64,000 nt of DNA from Orbilia blumenaviensis. Lineage: Eukaryota; Ascomycota; Orbiliomycetes; Orbiliales; Orbiliaceae. Under the pieces are notes generated by a model that saw only the letters and a program-made list of their open reading frames with translations, made no database searches and had not been told where the DNA came from. Of this stretch, positions 22,962 to 34,811 are shown in pieces (position 1 is the stretch's first letter; every line of letters starts with the position of its first letter). The translations under genes were made by a program, and so were the position numbers. The DNA is taken from positions 434,001-498,000 of the forward strand of contig JAVHNS010000016.1 of NCBI GenBank assembly GCA_036872755.1. The letters are read 5' to 3'.

Positions 22962-25577
22962 CTTTAGAGCGAATTTCGACCCGAGTCTATACATATATAT
23001 ATTTTTTTGAAGTTGGATATCCTTAGAGAAAGACTTGAGATGACAAGTATCAATAATTAAATTCATATCCGTAGCTAGTTATGTACTTTAACTACCATCA
23101 TTCTACGGTCTGTTCTTAAATTTAAGCTAGGAGGGGTGGCGAACCCAAACGCGAGATACGTACGAATCGTCAGCACTAGATATGGCAGAACTCAGATGCA
23201 TCCATATATGTATACTCCCTGTCGGATTTATCCGGTATAATATATTACACATATAATAGCTCTGGATTCAGCTTCTTTTCTATGAGCTCAAATACCGAAT
23301 ATAATAGAATAGCGAAAGTAGCTAAGAACTCCAAAGTAGTAAGCTTGACCATATTCTCATCAGCCCAAATGCCGGCAATAACAAAATTTCTATCGGTAAA
23401 ATGGAATTACGGGATGGAAAGGCATCCGTTGGTCTCTCCCTTCTTCTTCCCCTCCTTAAACTTAACCGTCAAACCTGTAGGCCTGTAGGCTATAGGCCCA
23501 ATGAGCCGCCATCCGAGGATTCCTTGCTTGCGAACGTCTGTACAAGGTACGGCAGTCTTGGCGGCTACCTAAATCATACCAGATCCCGTCGCTTGGAGCA
23601 TGGTGGCAAATACGAAATGCATAAATTTATAAAATGATTAATTATGAGCTTAAACTGGTCTTACGGTACTTAAGCCGAACGCTTGTAGACATATAATTTT
23701 TGCGCTTCCCTTTTTTTGAATTTATAAGCCTGTGCAATAAATTAGAAAATGTGGATGGGAGACTGGCGCCCGTATCTACAGTGTTCCGGGATCTCAAACT
23801 CTCAGGGCCCAACCACAATTCTAAGGGCCACGGCATATCATTATTACGGAATTGATTGCAATATTGGCCACAGCATCAGTGTACTGGCCAACCACAGCGC
23901 GAAGAAAATACAATTGCGGCTTCTAAAGCAGATCGGCAACGTTGCAACTAACATTCTCGAATTCATGAAAAAACATAACAGTCCAAGACCACATATACAG
24001 CCTAGTCCAATTACGTCGATGCAAACTAATAACCAATCAATTTATTCTGGCTTTTTAACAAGCAAAAAGTGTGTGAATAGGTAGCATAGATAATCAAGCC
24101 TAACTTTGCAGCTGCCCCTAAGTACAACGTTTTATAATTTATAGATTTATAATATTTATACATACCAACTATCATCACCTTGAATCTAGAGCCGGCGGCG
24201 AGGTACATTGGTGACTAGCCCGGTTATATTGTGCTCGCTTGCTTGATATCAACGTAATCGATTTAGTCATGCATGTGCAGCCCCCTAAATCCTTTCGACA
24301 AGTTTTAGTAGGTATTATACAGGCACCTTCTGGTACATTGAGTATAAAACACTTGACAAAAAAGGGACAGTATTCTTGCAAAGGGGCTAAGTAATGATTT
24401 ACTAAAGTCCAACTACTATTGCCTAGCCCAAGATGTGTGTTTGAAATCAAACCATGCATATGATCCCAGTGCAGTGACCGTTGACAGTTGAGGTGACCGT
24501 TACCAACCATATGAAGGCTGGCCGATGCTATTCGATCCACGTCGACGTCGCCATATATAACCATATAAATAAACGACCTCTACATCGCGTCGCTAGCCGA
24601 TATTCTAGGCCCATATATGTCTCGCCGAACCAATTTTCAGTGCGTGGGCGGGTCTCGACACACAGCAGTGTGAAGTCATCAACATGCGCATATGCAACAT
24701 TCCCTAAAAGGATGCATTCCGCGAAGGCTTCCAAGGTGGAGATGACCTAGCCCTAAACCTTCAATATTGCCAAGGAAATTGCCGACCTGGTATTCAAAAC
24801 CAATTGTGTAACAAGGTTAAACTCCCAAGCACAGCTCATCAGCATAGTATATTGAAAATAGTACGTTTTTTAAGGACCCCGATTTTTCAGTTTGTTTTAA
24901 GTCCCTTTAATATGTATCTACTACTGTGAAGCCCAATTTAAGACTGATTTGTGCTTGAGAGATGGCCCAGAAAATGCACCTTTCGCCCTAAGCTACAGTA
25001 GACATTGAGCTAGTAGTAAAGAATAAAGAATGATACATTGCGTTGATAAACTCAGCCTTGTAGCTACAGGTCTGGTTTTCTTAGTTTTTGAACTTCGATT
25101 CAGCCTCCATGTATGGCGTCCTTGGTCCGTGAACCGTTGATTTTGAGGCGTTAATAGTCTGGTCGAGGGCAGCGGTGCGTGGACGCTCAACTAAAAATAA
25201 GTTGCGAAGAAGCTCGCTTCACAGTTAGGTCGGTTGCAAAGTTTAACTACTTTGGGATTAGGCGACTTAGCCTTGTCTCCAATGAAGGTCAATGCCAAGA
25301 TTGTATCCCATGTTACATTGAACCATTTACTATTCTTCAAATTATATTCCAACTACGAAAAATCGAATTATCATCCTAGAAACGAAATCTTAAGTCTCTT
25401 TCGTTCCGATTTTAGATCGGTTAACGTAGGGCTGGGCTAGGTTTATGCGCTCCATGCATAGAATACTTCTCTCTTCTTCGACTATGGGCGTGACGTGACC
25501 AGCCTGCGCTGCGCAGCTGCGCACTCCGAACATTTGCTCACGCAACATTTAATGTGTTCTTGTTAGTCGCATATGAG
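22962..25577. other. AT-rich intergenic, no gene supported
   Basis: Spacer between two secreted-protein genes that point away from each other. It is AT-rich, with ATAT runs near 22990-23000. Frames at 24175-24750 overlap on both strands and show no family motif; they may be chance or decayed. No RNA gene is recognised. Confidence 0.5.
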
Positions 25578-25585
25578 TATATAAG
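25578..25585 (+). promoter_or_regulatory. TATA-like box of the Thr/Ser-rich secreted gene
   Basis: TATATAAG lies 136 bases before the ATG at 25721, a usual distance for a strongly expressed fungal gene. The assignment is by position only. Confidence 0.5.
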
Positions 25586-25720
25586 TTCGTCAACCCGCTA
25601 CTTCAGGGATATAGTCAAGCACAATTCCTATCATATTACCATACGAGACCAAAACATCCCATATCTTAATTAATATTTGAGTAATTGTCAGTCTACCGCA
25701 AGATTGTTCGGGTTGTCGCT

Positions 25721-26965
25721 ATGAAATTCTCCCGCTTTACTCTCTTGGCGGGCCTCCTCGCCGTTACTTCTGCCAGCCCGATACTTCAATACTATAATGT
25801 GGAAGACAATGATGTATCTTTACCCCTCGAAGGACGGGATCTTCCTGTGGAAGTTTGCCGGAAGATTCAAACCCTTGTCAACCTTCTAAAGATCCAAAAA
25901 GCCACCCCGTTTTGCAGTTCCTTTTTGAAAATTGGGACCCAGACTTCCCTTGCTACGCAAGTTCTTCCAACGACCGTAACAAGCACTCAAAATGCCGTTG
26001 CGTATACAACTGTTACCATCGTCGATCGCACCAAGTAAGATTGAATCATATTCACCATGCATGCCATCATCAGAGCGAAACAGCTGACGAGTTACCTATT
26101 TAACAGTACTTTAAGCTTCCAAGCAACTGAGACTATTGCTACGTCACCTACGGTCGTTGAAACATCAACAGTCACAAGTACTTCTGTTGTTGTGAGCACG
26201 GTTACTCCCGCTCCTTCCATTGTCACTACCACTGTGTATGAATTAAGACCAGTGAAGCGGGATATCGAAGAGCGTGAGATTGGGGCCATCCCCGCATTTC
26301 TCCGCGGATTCGCTTCATCCGCCATCTCGCAGGCTTGCAGTTGCCTTGCAATTCCATCTCCAGTCATTACTCAAACGATCACGCAATATGCCACCGAAAC
26401 TGCATTCACTACTTTAACTGCTACCTCTACCAACACCGCCCTCTCGACGACCGAGACTAGTATCACAAACACGGTTTACGCCACCCTTTATGTCCCTACC
26501 ACCACCGTAGTCACGTCCGTCGCGACTTCTACCTCACTAACAACGATCCCGCAAGCGGTATCCACGTCGACTGTCTATCAGAGCCTACCTACTGAATGCG
26601 TGAATATTGTTTCTGGTAACAAGCTCTACACTCAAGCCGCCCCTGGTCGAAATATCGAACCATCATCAGACCTGAGTGTAAGGCGATTTTACCCAGAAAG
26701 AAACGATTATACACTAAGCCAGTGTTGTGGGCATGTATACCAGAACGTCAAAGACGTTGGCGTGTTCTTCTTCTCGGATAGAGGTTCATCTGCTGGGAAG
26801 GATCGATACGTTTGTGCTCCTTGGGTCTATACCAGTGCCGTTGCCACCGGTGTCTCTGCTAGCTGTCCTAGTGGGGTGTTGGCCGATAATGTGCCGTCTG
26901 TTTCTGGAGGCGGTCCGATAGGTTTCGGTCTAGGTCCTTGTTTTGGTAGGCCGAGAATTCAGTAA
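25721..26965 (+). CDS. Thr/Ser-rich secreted protein with Cys-containing C-terminus
   Basis: Two exons, 25721-26034 and 26107-26965 (an acceptor nine bases later is also possible); about 390 residues. A signal peptide MKFSRFTLLAGLLAVTSAS opens the protein, followed by a short cysteine-containing stretch (VEVCRKIQTLVNLLKIQK). The middle part is two Thr/Ser/Val-rich segments of the 'TVTSTSVVVSTVT' and 'TATSTNTALSTTETSITNTV' kind, expected to be heavily O-glycosylated, separated by VKRDIEEREIGAIPAFLRGF. The VKR site could be cut by Kex2. The C-terminal 120 residues contain six cysteines (ECVNIVSGNKLY, QCCGHVYQNVKD, YVCAPW, ASCPSG, GPCFGRP). I do not recognise this C-terminal module. There is no GPI-anchor-like hydrophobic tail. 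Likely a cell-wall-associated or extracellular protein. Confidence 0.72.
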
Positions 26966-28713
26966 ATGGTGTATGAGAGAGTTTGAAGTAAGAACCAGAA
27001 GCACCAAATGCTCCCGGCCGATAGGATAACTCTGACCTGAGAGTTTTATTACACGATTTAATTTGGTTTAGCAATTTGTACTTTAATATTCAAGAACCTA
27101 TAATAGTAGATATAATAGCTTAATATTTGTTGAAACAAGCGTACACCTAACGCTGTATTGAATCGACCCGTGTGCTTCTCATATTACATTTATAGCATAA
27201 AATCACTTCCTTTATTAAATTAGCTTGGAACAATACTACCGGCCCTTAGAGCCTTAGTATTAATTGATACTTAAGAGTTCATATAAACTTCAAAAAGGAA
27301 AAAAAGAAAGAAAGAAAAGGTAAGCTTTAGTACTTATTCACTGAATGTATGGATCTATATATACATACACTTAGTTTCGTTAGCCAGCTTCTAGGAAGTG
27401 GCTTGTATACTCGATTCTAAAGATTACCGAGTTAACACACTATGTATAATTGCCAGTTAAGGAATTAATCGAATTCACATCAATAATAAATCGACATCCA
27501 TGGATTCAGCTGGGCATTTTGAATGATGATTACCTAGGTATCGTATACTCATCACGAAAAACATTTTAGAGCTTTGGAGCAATATACTACTGATCAGTCC
27601 CTGGTATATACCTCGCTTTATGTAGTCTTAGCCTAACCCTGACTGAATAGCTACCTAGGTAGCTATAGGCCTTTATCAATTGCATTAAGACTTCATTGGA
27701 ACTGACCAATACAATCGTCGTTGACGCATCTATACCCTCGGCTTTCTAGCCCGCAACACAAGACCTTCTGTTACATTTTTTGCGTTATATATTACAGAAA
27801 GATCGATGCGATTGCAACACAAGAAATACAACACCCCATAGCGAGCGAGATTGGGTACGTGTATACGTACTTTGACGTCTGGGGAGGTTATATCTAGTCT
27901 TGACGGATGAAACTGAAGAAACTACCTAAAAAGACTATTTATTCAAGGCAGCATCCGAATTTTGGGGTTGTATCTATCCGATACATGGAACTGAGAGTCT
28001 GTTATTCGAGATTGTGGGAGGCTTCACTTGGCTGAGCTGAGATCACAGAACATCATTCGAATAGTGTTCATGATTTCGAATATTCACACGACAAATATTA
28101 TACCCATGGTGCATTGCCGGGAGTACAGAGTCATTTGAGGGCACTGACTTCCGATCTAACAAATTTATTTGCCGGAGTTCGATTCATATTGCGATTTTCT
28201 TCAAGGTAAACCAGTCTAGTGAGTAACTTAAGATACACCTATCCTAGCTTTAATCTCTGGGTTTGGGGGACCTTCGTTGAGGCTAGTTTAAGGGATTAGG
28301 TGATCCTATCTTTACAAGAGTAGTTACACTAGCGGTGCAGTGTTTACAATTCAACAAAAGTATATATGCACAGTTAAAAGTATATTATGACTTAGGTGGA
28401 TACATAAGTGCGTATAAACCGCATATACCGGGTCTATGCTACGACACCTAGGGCCCTATGAGACCGCTATGCTTATATAGCCACTGGGTCCAAGGCTCGT
28501 TTTCTCCCTTTTTTCCCTAAGTAGTTCATTCTCAAATTGTAGTACTTACAGGCCGCCAAGTAGTTTCAATGTTCAATTGTCTGCATGTAAGACACCTTAT
28601 GAAGCCTGGAAAGGACGTAGTCTTTGATTTAACTACTCAGGATTTTAGTATGAATGTCTGGTGCTGGTTTATAAAATCACGAGACAAGGACTAGGGCTGC
28701 ACTATGTGCCACA

Positions 28714-28717
<4 letters not shown>
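26966..28717. other. Gene desert, left part
   Basis: AT-rich spacer without a supported gene. It holds A/G-rich simple sequence near 27296-27320, the palindrome TACCTAGGTA at 27531-27540, and a longer perfect palindrome at 27647-27666. Base composition looks only moderately AT-rich, so it does not look like strongly RIP-mutated repeat. Confidence 0.5.
27647..27666. repeat. Perfect 20-bp palindrome
   Basis: atagctacctaggtagctat reads the same on both strands; its core TACCTAGGTA also occurs at 27531-27540 and 45089-45098. No gene is adjacent. Confidence 0.9.

Positions 28718-28745
<28 letters not shown>
28718..28745. repeat. Poly-T tract (28 nt)
   Basis: An uninterrupted T run; on the minus strand it is a poly-A starting 34 bases after the stop of the frame at 28780-28977. 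Confidence 0.95.
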
Positions 28746-28779
28746 CGATGACATTCAAACTTGAATTGTTAATTTCAAC

Positions 28780-28977
28780 CTATTCTACTCTATATCTCAC
28801 GAGGAATTTCACCCATGGGGTATACGGGTAACCACCAATTTCAATATTAGGATCAACAGTGTAAAGCTTAAAGTAGGAAAATGCATCATCAATAGGAGCG
28901 GCTTTTGCATAATTATGTATCGCCTGTTTGGCTTGCTGTGTGCGCAAAGCTTCGTAGCTCGTAGGATAGTCTTGAAG
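28780..28977 (-). pseudogene. Unrecognised coding remnant followed by poly-A
   Basis: On the minus strand a frame of 65 codons reads LQDYPTSYEALRTQQAKQAI, then HNYAKAAPIDDAFSYFKLYT and VDPNIEIGGYPYTPWVKFLV before a stop at 28780-28782. Amino-acid composition is protein-like, without low-complexity sequence. It has no ATG: it begins right after an in-frame TAG, which as CTAG could be an old splice acceptor. An A run of 28 follows 34 bases after the stop. It may be the last exon or a retrocopied 3' end of a gene I do not recognise, or chance. Confidence 0.3.
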
Positions 28978-31900
28978 CTAGACTGCGGTTGAAGCAATAA
29001 TGCATGGGTATGTAGCCTGGGCGCCTAACCCTCGTGATAAACAACTTCTACAGACATGTGACTACGAGTGTGGAGGACACGGGTATATCTATCGTTAAGG
29101 ATGTTAGGCGTAGGGTATCCCTGAGTCAATACTCTACAAAGGAATAAAAAAAGCCTTCCATGAAAGTGCAGAAATCATTATAAGCATCCGATATCCTGGA
29201 GTCATAGGTTCTAAACATGTTAACAAGATATGCATATACCTAAGTATAAACCAGTTAAATTCATTCCAATTAAATCAACATCTACTCAAGTGCTGCGGTC
29301 GAAATATATATAGATATTAAAATCTAGGATCCGCACAAGGGAAGTTTTATGCCGCCTAAGCAGAGTACGAGTAAATGAGTACGAGGCCAGAGCCGTAAAT
29401 TAGTTCTTTTTTATATACAGTTAATTAATGTCAGTATTCTGCTGATTGCATTAATCCAGTCCGCCTTTCCATCCTTGAATCCGAAGCCAAATTCCCAACG
29501 CCGATTTGAACCCAATACCCCTATTTTACAATGCCGGCGCGATGCTCACGACGCAAATTATATTGATGTGTATTTTTGATGTAGTGTTATATTCTAATGT
29601 ACTGTTAGTATTATGCTGCGCGAAAGCCTGTGGTACCTTCTGGAGACTTACATAGTGATGTGAAAACGTCTAACTCTCGACACGACACAGTCGACTTCTG
29701 ATCGGTCCTTACTTTTGGGTCTTTATGCGGCCCTTTGGAGAAGAGAAAAGAGTAGAGGGTTCTGTAGGCTAGAGCTGCCAGACCGACTACGGGGTGGCTC
29801 GATGGGGCTCGAGACTGGTGTGGGGCAAGTATGTATAGAGGAAATTATGCTATTCGAGATAGCAACTTGGTATCGAAACGATGCGATAGCTGTGACATCC
29901 GGAGCGCATCCGGATGAGATAGACCATCTTCGACGAAGAACCATGTTGGTAGGTAGATTCAAATCTAATTCTTTAGGTCTACGAGTGTGAGAGTTAGCAT
30001 TGTAACGAGGTAAAACAATTCCCCACTGCTGCGCACCTAGTTAAGCGGGGAAACTTACTTCGAAAATTTAGGTTAACACTAGTGGTCGCCGTTGCTGACC
30101 GTAAAGGGACGGTGATTTCCGAAATACGGGATTTGGATAGTAAAGCCTGTAGGTGATTGGGCAAGTGCTCGTGGTGATCCCTAGTTTTTGGTGGCATATG
30201 TTATAACTTATATTTCCTGGAGGAAGGGCGGAATCGGATGGCGGATATGGGGTATGGGGAAGACAGATCCGGCTTAGAATTTTTAGCTTGTAACAGGCTA
30301 CTTCAGATTAATCCGGGCTCGCGCGAAGAAAACCATTGACCACCATGATTCTCCGACAAGAACTGGTTTCCACCCGGCTGAAAGAAACCCATGAAATTGC
30401 AGGGTTTAATAAAAATTTTTGCAATGCAATGCCTCTGGCTTAGCCAAAAATCAATATGCTGCTGCCAAGGTCTTCCCTGGGGCAAGAGGTGGATTTCACG
30501 GGACTAGAAGCACCGCACGGATCAAGTATGGCTGTGTGATATTTTAGCACTGCGGGTCCAATTGGTATTCCATAATCTCTCCGGCACGCTGGTGGGGCGA
30601 AAGCGCCATTGGACTTTTATTGGTTTTAAACAAGGATAAGTCGACATCAATTACTCACCAATTTGCATAAATGTGACACTTCTTGCGTTATAGAGGCTAA
30701 GTGTAACATTCGGCCGCCAGCAGTTGCAATTTAGACGAAATTTTCACCGAGGCAAGTAAAAGGATATTGCTGACACACAAATTGGCCACACTTATCATAT
30801 CTGCTCTTATAATACGACTCTAGCCCTGAAATATTTTAGCTACTAATTTTTGTGTTTGTGTGTGTATGGATAAATCTCTGTTCTGCGATACCCATACTTC
30901 AGTGTTTAAGGGCCCTCGCGCATTGAAGACCCTTCAGAAACCTTTGTGTGCATGGGCATGTGTGCTTTTTTTCTCCCTGAATTCTCCTCACCGGATCTTT
31001 CGAATTCGCCACCATATTCACGTTATGGTCACCTGCTCTGTAGAACAACGCTCAGGCCTTGGCCAAAGCTTCTCCACATGGTCTGTCTGTTCGCGGTCGA
31101 TTTTGGAAATCGCATGCATCGCGCAGCATGGCACGGACAGCAGATTTCAGTTTGGCGCAAAATCTTGTTAGATCAAGAATTTTTAGCTCCGAATTTACAA
31201 GTTCCATCGTGGTTGTCGGGATTAGTTCCGTCACATTTGTCAAAGCGTAGAAGCACGGCGTGCAGCCCTAATTTCCAACATTCCCACGTTCCAATTACAA
31301 CGCATCTGTGCATCTATTACATCGATATCGGTATATCGATGACATCGCGTAACGTTGCTTCGTGAGGCAACAGCCTTCGCACATGTCCGGACCGGTGCGG
31401 TGATGGGAGGTGAGTGATGCGAAACTGAAGGAACTCAGGGGCAAAGCGCGAAGCTTGAAAGTGGAGTTATAAAAGTCTAGCCCCACTTATTGTTTTAAAC
31501 CAAATCTCCACTCTATAATCGGGCACCATTTACACGTAACTAGAGTCAATCATCTGAGCCCAGCCTTCTCATATACAGATTTTAGTACATTAGTTTCCAC
31601 CACAGGCCCATTTCTCGAAATTTAGTTCAGCCCTTGCTCACCGCCCCCCTTGGCCTCCAGAGTAGCTAGTAGACGGCTAGCTAGGGAGAATCGGCAGACA
31701 CCTTTCATCGAAGCGAGAGTGCGGGGTAGTAAAACAAAATCTGCATTGTGCAATTGTGGAGATATGGGCGAGCGGGTAATCTCCAGGTTGGAGAAGGAAT
31801 CTACATGCGGGGTTTACAAGCATGTTTCGTTACAGGAATGCATTGATGCTTCAGAAATTCATATTGTAGGGCATACACGACATTGTAAATCCTTTCTACA

Positions 31901-34811
31901 AGGGTTTGGTATGCAGAGCTCATGCTCATCTGACCTTATAATCAAGCCTGGGCGAGAGTTGGAAGTTTCCCATAAAATTCCTGCACAGACCAATAATATA
32001 ATTGAAGTGGGGAACCGAAGTAACCCTTAAGCATGCATATTTTACTATGCAGCGAAGCTCGCTTGAAACCTTCGGTGGATCTATAGTCCGATAAATAATG
32101 AGTCCCGTCGGTAAGATATTCGTGCTGTATGTATCGAGGGCATAGCTATTTGATAACTTGATGGCATAGTATTCGCGAATATTTTGCTTATACCCACCGC
32201 CACGTGCGTGTAGGCGTATCGACAGGATCAGAAGTACCAGCTCAAATTAAGTAGACATCGCAATTAGTATTGATATAATCTAACCTATCTCTATGAATAA
32301 CCGAAAGAGTCGATAAAGCAACGATTGTGATTGGGTCAAGGGAAGAGCACATGGCATTTAGGGTCGAATAACCGGGCCTGTCGCATATGCCTTGCTTAGA
32401 AATGATAGGTAATTAATTGTCTAACCTCAGACATAAAATTCTCCTAAAGTTTAGATTTTAAATTTGCAACCGTTGGATAGACTAGGTGGGTCATGTCACG
32501 ATGCAAAGGGCAGTCGTATTCAAAACCTCATTCGGGTATCTTTGTGATCAATTTTCTTCATTGTGAACAAGGTTTCACATTCTATTACCTAAGTAAACTT
32601 CATAGATAATCAGCTAGTATCATCAACTGTGGTGCAATGCACCAAGTAGTTTCTAAAAACGTCTTAAAAGCACGTAGCTAGCTAATAAGCTTTCCTCGTT
32701 GTCGTGAGACATCAAAGCGTCAAGCTTTCTTTGATTGATCTAGGAATATTAGACGAAGCTCCACAGTGTTGAACTGCCAGCTGTGCGAATTGTCGGGATA
32801 GCCGGAGCGAATGGTGGGAATGTGGAATCATGATACTGTGCACGGTCTATCCCATATCATAAAACATCCTAGGAACTGTGGGTGCATAGACCATCCCGTG
32901 CAACCAAAATGCATGGCAGCCATAGCTTGGACAATGCTACTCATGGAATGCACCCGAAATATGTGATTGGCTAGTATTAGTAGCTGTTGTAATCCGAGCT
33001 TTGGAGCGAGATATTACTGGACATTATGCATGAAGTTGCATGCATGGCAGCTTGGGTGTATCTACATATCTCGACTAGTGAAATTTCAACATGTTGTGGT
33101 GTTTTTAGTATGAGCTATTTGCCTCGTGAATATAGGCGAGATACATTCTAATATGCATCCACCGCATGTACGGAGGTTACTGGTGGTGGTAGACCCTGGA
33201 CTTGCATATCGAGAGGTTTTTGACCAGCATCCGATAGCGGCCGGCAACCCCTTCCGTGAGCAAAGCGCTTAGACTTTCTCTACAAATTTTGCTTAGAATC
33301 TGAAAATGGCAACGCAATCAAATCGATGGTCAGGCCTCCCTGAACAATCGCGGGATTCGGGGTTGGTGGGTGAGGGGTTTAGTGAGTTTTAATCTCAGCC
33401 CCTACCACGTCTACCAAGGTATGAAACATTTAAACCGCATAGCCAAAATGCACTGTACTAGGCTATAGTCCGGTGTACGGATTTCTGTACGCTTGGGTAT
33501 TTAGCGAGTATCCCAATTTGAAATCCAAAGCATGGATCTACCAAGGCTACCCGTCCCAGGAACAGTAAAAGTCAGGCACATTTGCATCGTCTCTAGACAC
33601 GGGAAGTCCCAATCTTGCTGGACTTTTCCTGCGGTATGGTTGCCCCTTGCATGAGGCTTTCAGGTTCGTGGTTTTTGATGTTCACAGCTAACGAGAAGGA
33701 ACATATAGCCTCCTATAGCAAATTTTGCCGAAGCCGCTGCATTGAACCATAGAATTACTGACTGGTGCTTTACACCACCACACCCGATAGTAGTTTAACG
33801 AGGTTAGAGTTTCATTTTAATGAGCGTTGAGAGGCCTCAGCTCACGAACATGCGCTGAGCCCCTTCCATGGAATTCCCAAGAAACGTGTGCATGTTATCA
33901 GTGCATCCAAAAGCACAGGCCAGAGCACAGGCCATACTCTAAGTTCACCCCGGCAGTTGAATACGATTCATGAAATACGAGTATGCACACACAGAACGAT
34001 TGATTGCAATTAACTTTGACAAATTGGCGTTATAATGATTCGCTGGGTTTCGGGTGGAGTGGATCCGGTGAGAGCTTGAGTGGCCTAATTTTGGTTTCTA
34101 GGAGAGGTTTTTTTACAAGAGGGCTGTGAGTATGAGCATCGATCCCGAGATATAGCCCGGGCCGAATTTTGAGCGATTACACATGATGTTACGGGGCACC
34201 TGTAACTAGCACATCTCACACGATTTTGCCGGATAGTCGACATTGGAGCAATATACTGAAACCCTGGCAATCTCGAAACCCAAGCAAGTGTGTATCATCT
34301 ATATGTCCACCAAGTCGGGATTCCCAAGCACTTGATAACCAGCTACATCTACATACAGAGAAATAAGTTGCCAATGACCTGATTCGGGTCTCATTTTTCG
34401 TAGCATGAAAATCAAGTGATTTTAGGTCAAATACGAAAAAATCTTAAAAAAAAAAAAAAAAAAAAAATCCAAGAATCGTTTCTGTTTTTGAATCAATCTT
34501 CAAATTCCATAACTTCATACACGCCACCCCAAACCTCGAATTTCCAGTGCTTGCTTTTCCATATATATACAAGTGAATATTAAAATTAAGTCGTGAAAAG
34601 AGCCAACGGCGTGGCTCGTTAGCTCCCACCAAGAGAGTTCATAAAAAATAAAAGAAAATAAAAAATGAACATGCGTTGAAAGGAACCCAAGCCGTAGCTC
34701 CCAAATATCCGGATATCCCAAATTCAATCCATCGACCCAAAAACAAATAAGAAAATCGCTCGACGGTGAGAATTTAGAACTACACGTAGTGAAGCATACA
34801 GGTCTCGCAAA
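28978..34811. other. Gene desert, right part
   Basis: About 5.8 kb with no supported gene. Short frames (for example around 29715-29990, 30860-31365 and 31650-32030) have no motif, no signal peptide, and no consistent splice pattern. Part of the right end (about 34470-34811) is the 3' flank of the 7TM gene. Confidence 0.5.
34446..34467. repeat. Poly-A tract (22 nt)
   Basis: Uninterrupted A run about 345 bases downstream of the 7TM gene stop. Confidence 0.95.

Noticed and set aside
24175..24750. Minus-strand 129-codon frame and overlapping plus frame
   Set aside because: No family motif, signal peptide or splice pattern; could be decayed sequence, but nothing supports a gene.
29495..29520. 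B-box-like GGGTTCAAATC on the minus strand
   Set aside because: The flanking bases do not form a T stem and there is no A box.
26966..34811. RIP-degraded transposon block
   Set aside because: Composition looks only moderately AT-rich and no transposon motif or terminal repeat is recognisable; dinucleotide indices would be needed.
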